Source: Thermohalobaculum sp035513135
GTDB taxonomy: Bacteria; Pseudomonadota; Alphaproteobacteria; Rhodobacterales; Rhodobacteraceae
Length of the DNA: 64,000 nt
NCBI GenBank assembly: GCA_035513135.1
Contig: DATKCQ010000086.1
Coordinates: 1-64,000 of the forward strand
Direction: 5' to 3'
Positions within the stretch are counted from its first letter, which is position 1. Every line of letters begins with the position of its first letter. The notes beneath the pieces were generated by a model. The model was not told the DNA's origin. It saw only the letters and a program-made list of their open reading frames with translations, and searched no databases. Shown one piece after another: positions 46,149 through 53,898 of this stretch. The translations under genes were made by a program, and so were the position numbers.

Positions 46149-47236
46149 GGCCGCGCCCCGAATTCGCGCATGGCCTCGGCCACGGCGCGGCAGGCGGCCT
46201 CGTCGCCCACCGTGATGCGCAGGTGCCCCGGCAGCCCGTAGGCCGCCACGCGGCGCACGATCAGGCCGCGGCGCTTGAGCCAGGCGTCGGCGTCCGCCGT
46301 GCGCGCGCCGGTCTCGACCAGCAGGAAGTTGCCGTGGCTCGGGGTCACGCCGAACCCCGCCGCGCCGATCTCCTTGGCCAGCCAGTCGCGCCAGACCTCG
46401 TTGGTGATGGCGCAGTGCTCCACATGCTCGCGGTCGCGCACCGCCGCCTCGCCGCAGGCCAGCGCCGGGCCGGTCACGTTGAACGGCCCGCGCACCCGGT
46501 TCAGCACGTCGATCACGTGCCCGGGCGCATAGACCCAGCCCAGCCGCAGCGAGGCCAGCCCGTAGATCTTCGAGAAGGTGCGCGTCATCGCCACGTTGTC
46601 GCGCGCGCGCACCAGCCCGATGCCGCCGTCATGGCCCGCCTCGCGCACATACTCGGCATAGGCCGCGTCGATCACCATGAGCGCCTGCGGGGGCAGCGCC
46701 GCGGCCAGCTGCGCCAGCGCCGCCGCGTCGAGCATGGTCCCCGTGGGGTTGTTGGGGTTGGCGAGGAACACCAGCCGGGTGCGCTCGGACACCAGCCCGA
46801 TCAGGGCCTCCACGTCGGCCGTGAGACCCTGCTCCGGCGCCGCCACCGGCGTCGCCCCGGCGGCCAGCGCCGAGAGCCGGTACATCAGAAAACCGTGCGC
46901 CGAGTGCAGCACCTCGTCGCCCGACCCGGCATAGGCCTTGCACAGCAGTGCGATCAGCTCGTCCGAGCCGGCGCCGCAGACAATCCGCTCGGCCTCGATC
47001 CCGTGCACCTCGGCGATCGCCCGGCGCAGGCTCGCGTGGCCGCCGTCGGGGTAGAGCGCCAGCCCCCGCGCCGCCTCGATATAGGCGTCGAAGGCGCGCG
47101 GGCTCGGCCCCAGCGGGTTCTCGTTGGAGCTGAGCTTGATCACCCGGTTGGCGCCGGGCACGGCGCTCTCGCCGCCGACATAGGGCTCGATCTCGAGCAC
47201 CCCCGGCCGGGGGTGGATGCCTCGATGGGCGGTCAT
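46145..47236 (-). CDS. hisC: Histidinol-phosphate aminotransferase
   Basis: HisC, 363 residues, a class I PLP enzyme in histidine synthesis that also serves aromatic amino acids in some bacteria. KLSSNENPLGPSPRAFDAY is typical, with CGAGSDELIALLCKAY, NPNNPTGTMLD, and the PLP lysine in TFSKIYGLASLRLGW. The start at 47236 is preceded by AGGGA. Coupling with tyrA suggests it supplies the aromatic pathway too. Confidence 0.94.
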   Translation of the reverse strand: MTAHRGIHPRPGVLEIEPYVGGESAVPGANRVIKLSSNENPLGPSPRAFDAYIEAARGLALYPDGGHASLRRAIAEVHGIEAERIVCGAGSDELIALLCKAYAGSGDEVLHSAHGFLMYRLSALAAGATPVAAPEQGLTADVEALIGLVSERTRLVFLANPNNPTGTMLDAAALAQLAAALPPQALMVIDAAYAEYVREAGHDGGIGLVRARDNVAMTRTFSKIYGLASLRLGWVYAPGHVIDVLNRVRGPFNVTGPALACGEAAVRDREHVEHCAITNEVWRDWLAKEIGAAGFGVTPSHGNFLLVETGARTADADAWLKRRGLIVRRVAAYGLPGHLRITVGDEAACRAVAEAMREFGARP

Positions 47237-47302
47237 GCGCCGGTCCCTCACCTCAACCACCGCCCCTCTAGCGGCTTGCGCGCCGCTTGGCCAGAGGGCC
47301 GC

Positions 47303-48385
47303 TCAACCGCCGAGCCGCCCGATCGCCGCCCGGGTCTCCTCGACCAGCCGCTCGACCAGCTCGGCGGCCGGCAGCTCGCGGTTGAGCCCCACCCCCTGCC
47401 CGGACCACAGCGCGACGAAGTCGGGCAGTCCCGCCTCGGCGCTCGCGCGGCGCAGCGGCCCGGTCACCGTGTTCATCAGCGGGAAGTCAGGCAGCTCGGC
47501 CTCGTGCCGCTCCATCATTTCCATGTAGCGGTTGATCACGCCCCGCGCCGGCCGGCCCGAGAACGCCCGCGTCGGGCGGGTGTCCGAGCCGTCCGAGGCC
47601 ATCAGCGCCGCGCGGTGCGGCGCCGGCGCGCCCGATTCCCGCGTGGTCAGGAACGCCGTGCCGATCTGCACCCCCGCCGCGCCCAGGGCCAGCGCCGCCG
47701 CGATGCCGCGCCCGTCGGCGATGCCGCCTGCCGCGATCACGGGGATGCTCACCGCATCCGCCACCTGCGGTACCAGCGCCATCGTGCCCATCCGGGCGCT
47801 GCGCCCGCCGAGGTAATAGCCGTGATGCCCCCCGGCCTCCCAGCCCTGGGCGACGATGGCATCGACACCGCGCGCCTCGAGGTCGCGCGCCTCGGCCGGC
47901 GTCGTCGCGGTGCACAGGATCACCGTGCCGGCCGCTTTCAGCGCCTCGACGAAACGCGCCTCGGGCAGGCCGAAATGAAAGCTTGCCACAAGCGGGCGCA
48001 GCTCCATCAGCGCCTCGAAGGCCGGCTCGCCGAAGGGCAGGCTGGACTCCACCACGTCCGGCACGTCGTCGGGCCTGGTGGCCAGCCCCAGCTCCATGTA
48101 GAAGGGCATCATCAGCGCCTTGGCGCGCGCCGCCTTCTGGCCGTCGACCTCCGGGCGCCGGTGGGCGAAGAAGTTGAGGTTGAGCGCGCCGTTCGTCGCG
48201 CCGCGCGCCGCCGCGTAGGCCGCGCGCACCGCGTCCGGCGCCATCATGGCGCAGCCGATCGAGCCCAGGCCCCCGGCGTTCGCCACCGCGGCCGCAAGCG
48301 CGGGCGAGTCCGAGCCGGCCATCGGCGCCTGGACGATCGGGTGCTCGATGCCGAGGAGATCGCACAGACGCCTATCGGGCCACAT
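47303..48385 (-). CDS. Nitronate monooxygenase-family flavoprotein
   Basis: A 360-residue FMN TIM-barrel enzyme of the nitronate monooxygenase/2-nitropropane dioxygenase family. HPIVQAPMAGSDSPALAAAVANAGGLGSIG opens the barrel; QGWEAGGHHGYYLGG and VIAAGGIADGRGIAAALALGAAGVQIGTAFL form the FMN-phosphate site. It would oxidise alkyl nitronates; detoxification of propionate-3-nitronate is known for this family. GGAGG precedes the ATG. A monocistronic gene between hisC and a methyltransferase. Confidence 0.9.
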   Translation of the reverse strand: MWPDRRLCDLLGIEHPIVQAPMAGSDSPALAAAVANAGGLGSIGCAMMAPDAVRAAYAAARGATNGALNLNFFAHRRPEVDGQKAARAKALMMPFYMELGLATRPDDVPDVVESSLPFGEPAFEALMELRPLVASFHFGLPEARFVEALKAAGTVILCTATTPAEARDLEARGVDAIVAQGWEAGGHHGYYLGGRSARMGTMALVPQVADAVSIPVIAAGGIADGRGIAAALALGAAGVQIGTAFLTTRESGAPAPHRAALMASDGSDTRPTRAFSGRPARGVINRYMEMMERHEAELPDFPLMNTVTGPLRRASAEAGLPDFVALWSGQGVGLNRELPAAELVERLVEETRAAIGRLGG

Positions 48386-48397
48386 CGGGAACCTCCA

Positions 48398-49177
48398 TCA
48401 ATTCAGGTCGCGCAGCTGGCCGCGGCCGGTCGCAGGCTTCGGCTTGGGCCTGGGGCGCAGGCCCTCGAGCACGCCGATCGGGTCGGTGGCACGCACCTTC
48501 GCGCCGCCCTGCGGTGCGATGTAGACCAGCTTGGTCGCCTCGACCATCACCAGCCCGGCCAGCCGCCGGGCGTCTAGCCGCTGGCCCAGCCGCTCCATCC
48601 CCGGGCCCACCCTGAGCCAGAAGCGCCGGTGCGAGGGCGGCAGGTAGAGCGCGCCGCCATGGCGCTCGGCGGTGAAACGGCTCGCCGTCAGCGTGCGCCC
48701 GAGCTGCCCCGTCGAGTAGGGCCGGCCGTAGCCGAACGGCGTGGCGTCGCTGCGCGCCCACAGCCCGGCGCGGTTGGGCACCAGAAACACCGCCTTGCCG
48801 CCCGGCGCCAGCACCCGCCAGATCTCCTCGAGCAGGGCCGCGGGCCGCTCGCAGGTCTCGAGCCCGTGCGCCACGACGATCCGGTCGGCGAAGCCGCTCG
48901 GCAGCGGCCACAGCGTCTCCTCGACCAGCGCCGTCAGGTTCGCCCCGTCGGTCGGCCACTGGCACACCCCCTGCTGCGCCGGCATCAGGCACAGCGTGCG
49001 CGCCGTCTCCTCGATGAACGGCCTGAGAAACGGCGCGGCAAAGCCGAAGCCGACCAGGTTCATGCGGTGGATGTCGGGCCACAGCGCGCGCAGCCGTTGG
49101 CGCACGGCGCGCTGCACCATCCGGCCCAGCCGGGTGGTGTAGTAGAAGCCGCGCAGCTCGAGCACGTCCAGATGCAT
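48398..49177 (-). CDS. Class I methyltransferase next to gloB
   Basis: A 259-residue SAM-dependent methyltransferase-like protein. GFADRIVVAHGLETCERPAALLEEIWRVLAPGGKAVFLVPNR carries the post-motif pattern; motif I itself is weak (the expected GxGxG near residues 40-50 reads as NLVGFGFAAPFL). This family typically sits divergently from gloB in Rhodobacterales and relatives, as here. Substrate unknown; the weak SAM loop leaves open that catalysis is changed. Confidence 0.8.
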   Translation of the reverse strand: MHLDVLELRGFYYTTRLGRMVQRAVRQRLRALWPDIHRMNLVGFGFAAPFLRPFIEETARTLCLMPAQQGVCQWPTDGANLTALVEETLWPLPSGFADRIVVAHGLETCERPAALLEEIWRVLAPGGKAVFLVPNRAGLWARSDATPFGYGRPYSTGQLGRTLTASRFTAERHGGALYLPPSHRRFWLRVGPGMERLGQRLDARRLAGLVMVEATKLVYIAPQGGAKVRATDPIGVLEGLRPRPKPKPATGRGQLRDLN

Positions 49178-49242
49178 TGCGCCCCACCGCCCGAAAGTCC
49201 ATGTTGCGCCCCAAAGGCTAGTGCAAGAACGGAGGGAGCGCC

Positions 49243-50010
49243 ATGCCCGTGGAGATCGTCACCGTCCCGTGCCTCGAGGACAACTATGCCTATCTCGTGC
49301 GCGACGAGGGCAGCGGCAAGGTCGCGGTGGTCGACGCGCCCGAGGCCCGGCCGATCGTCGCGGCGCTCGAGGCGCGCGGCTGGGAGCCCGGGCAGCTCTG
49401 GATCACGCACCACCATTCCGATCACGTGGACGGGGCGGAGGAGCTGCGCGAGCGGTATAAACCCAGGTTCGTCGGCCATGTGAAGGACCGCGCCCGCCTG
49501 CCCGGGCTCGACGTGGAGCTCTCCGAGGGCGAGACGGTCTCGCTCGGCGAGACCACCGCGCGCATCATCGACGTCTCGGGCCATACCATCGGCCACATCG
49601 CCTTTGTGATCGACGCGGACAAGGCGGCCTTCACCGCCGACAGTCTCATGGCGCTCGGCTGCGGCCGGGTGTTCGAGGGCACCCACGCGATGATGTGGGA
49701 GAGCCTGAAGAAGATCATGGCGCTGCCCGGGGACACGTCGATCTACTCGGGCCACAACTACGGCCAGGCGAACGGCCGCTTCGCGCTGTCGATCGAGCCC
49801 GGCAACGCGGCGCTGAAGGCGCGCGTGGAGCGCATCAAGGCGGCCGACGAGAAGGGCGAGCCCATCGTCCCGGTCACGCTCGAGGAGGAGTTCGCCACCA
49901 ACCCCTTCCTGCGCGCCACCGAGCCTTCGGTGAAGCAGGCGGTCGGCCTCGCAGGCGCCGACGACGCGGCGGTGTTCGCGGAGGTGCGCAGAAGGAAGGA
50001 CGCGTTCTGA
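49243..50010 (+). CDS. gloB: Hydroxyacylglutathione hydrolase (glyoxalase II)
   Basis: GloB, 255 residues, hydrolyses S-lactoylglutathione in methylglyoxal detoxification. The metallo-beta-lactamase motif is THHHSDHVDGAEEL, followed by ligands in VSGHTIGHIAFV and IYSGHNYGQAN, and the C-terminal substrate domain (NPFLRATEPSVKQAV). Length is typical. Lies divergently from the methyltransferase gene. Confidence 0.97.
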   Translation: MPVEIVTVPCLEDNYAYLVRDEGSGKVAVVDAPEARPIVAALEARGWEPGQLWITHHHSDHVDGAEELRERYKPRFVGHVKDRARLPGLDVELSEGETVSLGETTARIIDVSGHTIGHIAFVIDADKAAFTADSLMALGCGRVFEGTHAMMWESLKKIMALPGDTSIYSGHNYGQANGRFALSIEPGNAALKARVERIKAADEKGEPIVPVTLEEEFATNPFLRATEPSVKQAVGLAGADDAAVFAEVRRRKDAF

Positions 50011-50039
50011 GGCGTTGCAGGCCGCGGCCGCACATTTTA

Positions 50040-50077
50040 GAGCCGTTTCGGTGATTCAGGAACCACCGAACCGGCTC
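50040..50077. terminator. Bidirectional terminator-like hairpin after gloB
   Basis: A 14-bp stem with one mismatch (50040-50053 with 50064-50077) and a 10-base loop, between convergent gloB and the DUF4389 gene. No T-run follows on the + strand. The minus side is followed by a short A/T stretch. Likely ends transcripts from both sides. Confidence 0.6.
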
Positions 50078-50092
50078 CAGGGGCGCCCGCGC

Positions 50093-50377
50093 CTACTCGG
50101 CCCGGGGCCAGGGCGCCCGGGGGAAGGGGCGCTCCTCCGAGGCGCAGGTCACGAAGGCTGACGCCTGCCGCAGCCAGCGCGACAGGGACTGGCCGAACTC
50201 GTGCAGGAACGCGTTCGGCCGCCCGCCGAACAGCATCCAGCCGAACTGCAGCACCGCCGTGACGTTCATCAGAAGCTGGCCGATCTCGACCGCGATCAGC
50301 AGGACCAGCGCAATGCCGCCGCGCCGCCAGACGGGGCCGCGGCCGGCCCCTCGCGCTCCGTTTCCGTCACCGCTCAG
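50093..50377 (-). CDS. DUF4389-domain membrane protein, probable CTG start
   Basis: About 94 residues with one or two hydrophobic segments (GGIALVLLIAVEIGQLLMNVTAVLQFGWMLFGG) and the DUF4389 tail (GGRPNAFLHEFGQSLSRWL, ERPFPRAPWP). No ATG, GTG or TTG is available at a fitting place in this frame; the only start consistent with the family length is CTG at 50377, which overlaps the peroxiredoxin stop by four bases (CTGA). That makes coupled translation from CTG likely. Function of the family unknown. Confidence 0.7.
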   Translation of the reverse strand: MSGDGNGARGAGRGPVWRRGGIALVLLIAVEIGQLLMNVTAVLQFGWMLFGGRPNAFLHEFGQSLSRWLRQASAFVTCASEERPFPRAPWPRAE

Positions 50378-51033
50378 CCCTGCGGCATCCTGGTCTTGCG
50401 CAGGTAGGGCAGCACCCGCTCGAAGCCGCCGAAGCGCTTCTCGGCGTCCTCGTCGTTCACCGCCGGCGTGATGATCACGTCCTCGCCCGGCTTCCACTGG
50501 GCCGGCGTCGCCACCTGGTGCTTGGCCGTGAGCTGCATCGAGTCGATGGCGCGCAGGATCTCGTCGAAGTTGCGCCCCGTGGTCATCGGGTAGGTCAGCG
50601 TGAGCTTGATCTTCTTGTCCGGCCCGACCACGAACACCGTGCGCGCCGTGGCGTTGTCCGCCGGGGTGCGGCCCTTCGCCGAGTCGCCGGCCGCGGCGGG
50701 CAGCATGTCGTAGAGCTTCGCCACCTTCAGCTCGGGGTCGCCGATCATCGGGTAGTCGACCTTGTTGCCCGACAGCTTCTCGATGTCGGCCTTCCACTTC
50801 GTGTGATCCTCGACCGGATCGACCGAGATGCCGATCATCTTCACGCCGCGCCTGGCGAACTCCTGCTTGAGGCCGGCCATGTAGCCCAGCTCGGTGGTGC
50901 ACACGGGCGTGAAGTCCTTGGGATGGCTGAACAGCACGGCCCAGCCGTCGCCGACCCAGTCGTGGAAGCGGATCTTGCCTTCGGTCGTCTCCGCCTCGAA
51001 GTCCGGGGCGGTGTCGTTGAGGCGCAATGTCAT
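50374..51033 (-). CDS. 1-Cys peroxiredoxin (Prx6 family)
   Basis: A 219-residue thiol peroxidase. The peroxidatic Cys is in HPKDFTPVCTTELGYM near residue 46, and the Arg of the active site lies in MIGISVDPVEDHTKW downstream. The C-terminal part (RAIDSMQLTAKHQVATPAQWKPGEDVIITP) is the Prx6-type extension. Reduces peroxides using a thiol donor. The start at 51033 has GGGAGGA just upstream; the earlier ATG at 51051 would add six residues. Confidence 0.95.
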   Translation of the reverse strand: MTLRLNDTAPDFEAETTEGKIRFHDWVGDGWAVLFSHPKDFTPVCTTELGYMAGLKQEFARRGVKMIGISVDPVEDHTKWKADIEKLSGNKVDYPMIGDPELKVAKLYDMLPAAAGDSAKGRTPADNATARTVFVVGPDKKIKLTLTYPMTTGRNFDEILRAIDSMQLTAKHQVATPAQWKPGEDVIITPAVNDEDAEKRFGGFERVLPYLRKTRMPQG

Positions 51034-51046
51034 CGGTTCCTCCCAT

Positions 51047-51076
51047 GTCACGCTGCAAGAGCGTCACGCTGCAAGA
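51047..51076. repeat. 16-bp tandem repeat upstream of the peroxiredoxin gene
   Basis: GTCACGCTGCAAGA occurs twice, at 51047-51060 and 51063-51076, separated by GC, in the divergent leader of the peroxiredoxin gene. Confidence 0.9.
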
Positions 51077-51264
51077 CTCGGTGCGGAATCTATAGCGCAC
51101 GGGCCGATTTTTACAGGGGTTCCCCGCCGCGATTGTTTGAGCCCGGGATTCCCATTTTGATGTGGCGGTGAAACCCTTCCCCGCCCGCCCGGTATGCGCC
51201 GCGGTGGCTTCCTGCTATCGTGCCGCCACGGCGCGCGAGACGCCGGCAACCGCGGGAGGACACG

Positions 51265-52287
51265 ATGTTCACCACCACCATCGCCGGCAGCCTGCCCAAG
51301 CCCGCCTGGCTGGCCGAGCCCGAGAAGCTCTGGGCGCCCTGGCGGCTCGAAGGCGCGGACCTCGAGCAGGGCAAGCGCGACGCGGCGCTGGTCTGGATCA
51401 AGCACCAGGAATCGGCCGGCATCGACACCGTGACCAACGGCGAGCAGTTCCGCGTCCACTTCGTGCACGGCTTCCTCGAGCACATCGAGGGCATCGACTG
51501 GCAGCGCAAGACCAGGATGGGCATCCGCGACAACCGCTACGTGGTCGACGTGCCCACGGTCACCGGCCCGGTCTCGCGCCGCAGCCCGGTGCACTCGGAC
51601 GAGGTGGCCTTCAGCCGCGCTCATACTGCGGGCGCGCTGAAGTTCACGCTGCCCGGGCCGATGACCATCTGCGACACCATCGCCGACGACCATTACGGCC
51701 GCCGCGCCGACATGGCGATGGCCTTCGCCGAGATCCTCAACGCCGAGGCGCGCGAGCTCGAGGCGCTCGGGGTGGACGTGATCCAGTTCGACGAGCCCGC
51801 CTTCAACGCCTTCATGGACGACGTCAACGAGTGGGGCGTCGCGGCGCTCGAGCGCGCGGCGCAGGGCCTGAAATGCAAGACTGCGGTGCACATTTGCTAC
51901 GGCTACGGCATCAAGGAGAACATCGAATGGAAGAAGTCGCTGGGCGACGAGTGGCGCCAGTACGAGCGCATCTTCCCCGCGATCAACGCCAGCCGCATCG
52001 GCCAGGTCTCGCTCGAATGCGCCAACTCGAAGGTGCCGCTCTCGGTGCTCGACATGCTGCCCGACAAGGAGGTCATGGTCGGCGTCATCGACGTCGCCTC
52101 GCCAGAGGTCGAGACCCCCGAGCAGGTGCTCGCGGTGATCGACGCGGCGCTCGCGCACGTCGACCGCGAGCGCCTGCTGCCCTGCACCAACTGCGGCATG
52201 GCGCCCCTGCCGCGCCGCGTGGCCGAGGGCAAGCTCGCGGCGCTGGGCGCCGGCGCCGCGCTGGCGCGCCGCAGGCACGGCGGCTGA
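51265..52287 (+). CDS. Core-MetE-type cobalamin-independent methyltransferase
   Basis: A 340-residue zinc enzyme related only to the C-terminal catalytic half of MetE. GSLPKPAWLAEPEKLW opens it; the zinc ligands are in VHICYGYG (His and Cys), SLECANSK (Glu) and PCTNCGM (Cys), the set used to bind homocysteine or related thiols. QFDEPAFNAF is also typical. Short enzymes of this kind lack the N-terminal folate domain and can use other methyl donors, so substrate is uncertain. GGGAGGA precedes the ATG. Confidence 0.88.
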   Translation: MFTTTIAGSLPKPAWLAEPEKLWAPWRLEGADLEQGKRDAALVWIKHQESAGIDTVTNGEQFRVHFVHGFLEHIEGIDWQRKTRMGIRDNRYVVDVPTVTGPVSRRSPVHSDEVAFSRAHTAGALKFTLPGPMTICDTIADDHYGRRADMAMAFAEILNAEARELEALGVDVIQFDEPAFNAFMDDVNEWGVAALERAAQGLKCKTAVHICYGYGIKENIEWKKSLGDEWRQYERIFPAINASRIGQVSLECANSKVPLSVLDMLPDKEVMVGVIDVASPEVETPEQVLAVIDAALAHVDRERLLPCTNCGMAPLPRRVAEGKLAALGAGAALARRRHGG

Positions 52288-52307
52288 GCCGGCCAGGGAG
52301 ACCCGCC

Positions 52308-52976
52308 ATGCCCGCCCCGACCGCCGCCCCGACCGCCCCGACCGCCGCCCCGCAGTTCCTGGCCCTCTGGCCGACGCTCATCATGCGCCACGCGCTGCCG
52401 GGGGCCGTGCAGGCGAACCCGGTGCTCGCCGCCCTGATCGAGGAGATGGACGCCAACGCCGCCGACCTGACCGTGGACTATCTCGGCGTCGACTTCCTCA
52501 CCCACCGGCACCCGGCGGTCGGCTGGCTGAAGGCCTGTCTCGACCGGGCCGTGCTCGACTACGCGCGCCATGCCGGCATCGACTACCAGCTCGAGTGGCG
52601 GCTGCAGGCCTGGCCGAACGTCAACCGCTTCGGCGACTATCATAACCTGCACAACCACCCGCACGCCTGGCTGAGCGGCACCTACTACGTCCGCATGCCG
52701 CAGGGGCCGGAGGCCGAGGAGGCGCGCTCCGGCGGCCGCTCGGACCGCACGCCGAACGCCATCAGCTTCTTCGACCCGCGCCCGCAGGCGAACATGCTGG
52801 CGATCCGCGGCGACCCGCAGGTGGACCCCGAGCACCGCCTCGTGCCCTCGGCCGGCGAGGTGCTGGTCTGGCCGGCGTTCCTGCACCACCTGGTCCACGT
52901 GAACCTCAGCCGCGAGGCGCGCATCTCGGTCTCGTTCAACGTGGTGCTGCGCTGGCGCGACGAGTACCTGCCCTGA
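52308..52976 (+). CDS. 2-oxoglutarate/Fe(II) oxygenase-like protein
   Basis: A 222-residue putative dioxygenase of the TIGR02466 kind. NRFGDYHNLHNHPHAWLSGTYYVRMP carries the likely first His, and LVWPAFLHHLVHVNLSREARISVSFNVV the second His and the 2OG-binding Arg. The N-terminus has a PTAAPTAP repeat. It is 20 bases behind the MetE-like gene and probably cotranscribed. Substrate unknown; family members include prolyl hydroxylase-like proteins. Confidence 0.8.
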   Translation: MPAPTAAPTAPTAAPQFLALWPTLIMRHALPGAVQANPVLAALIEEMDANAADLTVDYLGVDFLTHRHPAVGWLKACLDRAVLDYARHAGIDYQLEWRLQAWPNVNRFGDYHNLHNHPHAWLSGTYYVRMPQGPEAEEARSGGRSDRTPNAISFFDPRPQANMLAIRGDPQVDPEHRLVPSAGEVLVWPAFLHHLVHVNLSREARISVSFNVVLRWRDEYLP

Positions 52977-53098
52977 CGCAGGCGGCGCGCCCCTGTCTCT
53001 CACGTCGCCGTGTGCAGGATTGATTTGCGCCCGACGCCCTCCTCCCCCGACGCTGCGCCTGCGGAACGTGGACCAGGCACGCATGGGAGGAGTCACCG

Positions 53099-53707
53099 AT
53101 GCACAGGATACTCGGCGCCGTCGCCGCAGCCGCCGCCTTCACCCTCGCCGCCCCGGCCGCCCCGGCCGCCCAGGCTGCCTGCGACCCCGGCACGCCTGGC
53201 GCAGAGCTCAGCTACGAGCAGGCCCAGGAGGTCTATGCCTGCCTCAGCGACGAGCTGCACGAGGGCTACATGCAGGGCGACAAGCGGTGGATCCCCGCCG
53301 AGTTCGTGCGCGACTACCGCGACTGGACGCCGGTGAGCACGCTCCCGGCCAATCCCGGCTTCCACGGCGGCCGCTTCCTGCTCACCTTCGTCAACGACGC
53401 GGGCGCGGAGGAGTACCTGAAGTTCCTCGACGAGCGCGGGCCGATGCCCGCCGGCACGCTGATCGCCAAGGAGTCCTTCTCGGTCAACGATGCGGGCAAG
53501 GTCGAGAAGGGGCCTCTCTTCCTGATGCAAAAGGTCGAGGCGGGCGTCTCGCCCGAGACCGGGGACTGGTACTACATGGCGGTCGCCCCGAACGGCACGC
53601 CGATGGCGGTCGACGTGATCCCCGCCTGCAATGAGTGCCACCAGGGCAATTTCGGCTACCGCGACGGCCTCGGCTACCCGGTTCCGGAGGTGCGCGCCGG
53701 CCCGTAG
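53099..53707 (+). CDS. Cytochrome P460-like periplasmic c-type heme protein
   Basis: A 202-residue secreted protein. A signal peptide (about 1-24) leads to a beta-rich domain (HGGRFLLTFVNDAGAEEYLKFL, PAGTLIAKESFSVNDAG) and a single CNECH heme-binding site at residues 177-181. This is the cytochrome P460 family layout; P460 oxidises hydroxylamine in ammonia oxidisers, while related cytochromes c'-beta bind NO. Whether the heme-lysine crosslink exists cannot be decided from sequence. It would need the cytochrome c maturation system. Confidence 0.82.
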   Translation: MHRILGAVAAAAAFTLAAPAAPAAQAACDPGTPGAELSYEQAQEVYACLSDELHEGYMQGDKRWIPAEFVRDYRDWTPVSTLPANPGFHGGRFLLTFVNDAGAEEYLKFLDERGPMPAGTLIAKESFSVNDAGKVEKGPLFLMQKVEAGVSPETGDWYYMAVAPNGTPMAVDVIPACNECHQGNFGYRDGLGYPVPEVRAGP

Positions 53708-53710
53708 CCG

Positions 53711-53755
53711 GCGCCCTCAGCCGACGCCCTCAGCCCCCGCCCTCAGCCCCCGAGC
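53711..53755. repeat. 12-13-bp tandem repeat, three copies
   Basis: The word CGCCCTCAGC (with variant spacer) appears three times in succession just after the P460-like stop codon. Confidence 0.85.
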
Positions 53756-53898
53756 GCCCGCCAGCGCGCCAGGCTCCCGGCCGGCCAGACCTCGCTGCGC
53801 CGGTGATGCGATCGTGGCGCGCCTGGCCTCGGCGCTCCCGGCCGACTGATGGCGCATCCCCCGTGGACGCGCTGCCCGGCTCGGGTTATCAGGCTGCC

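Noticed and set aside
51077..51264. SAM-responsive riboswitch upstream of the MetE-like gene
   Set aside because: I looked for SAM-II-like or SAH-like conserved blocks and found none.
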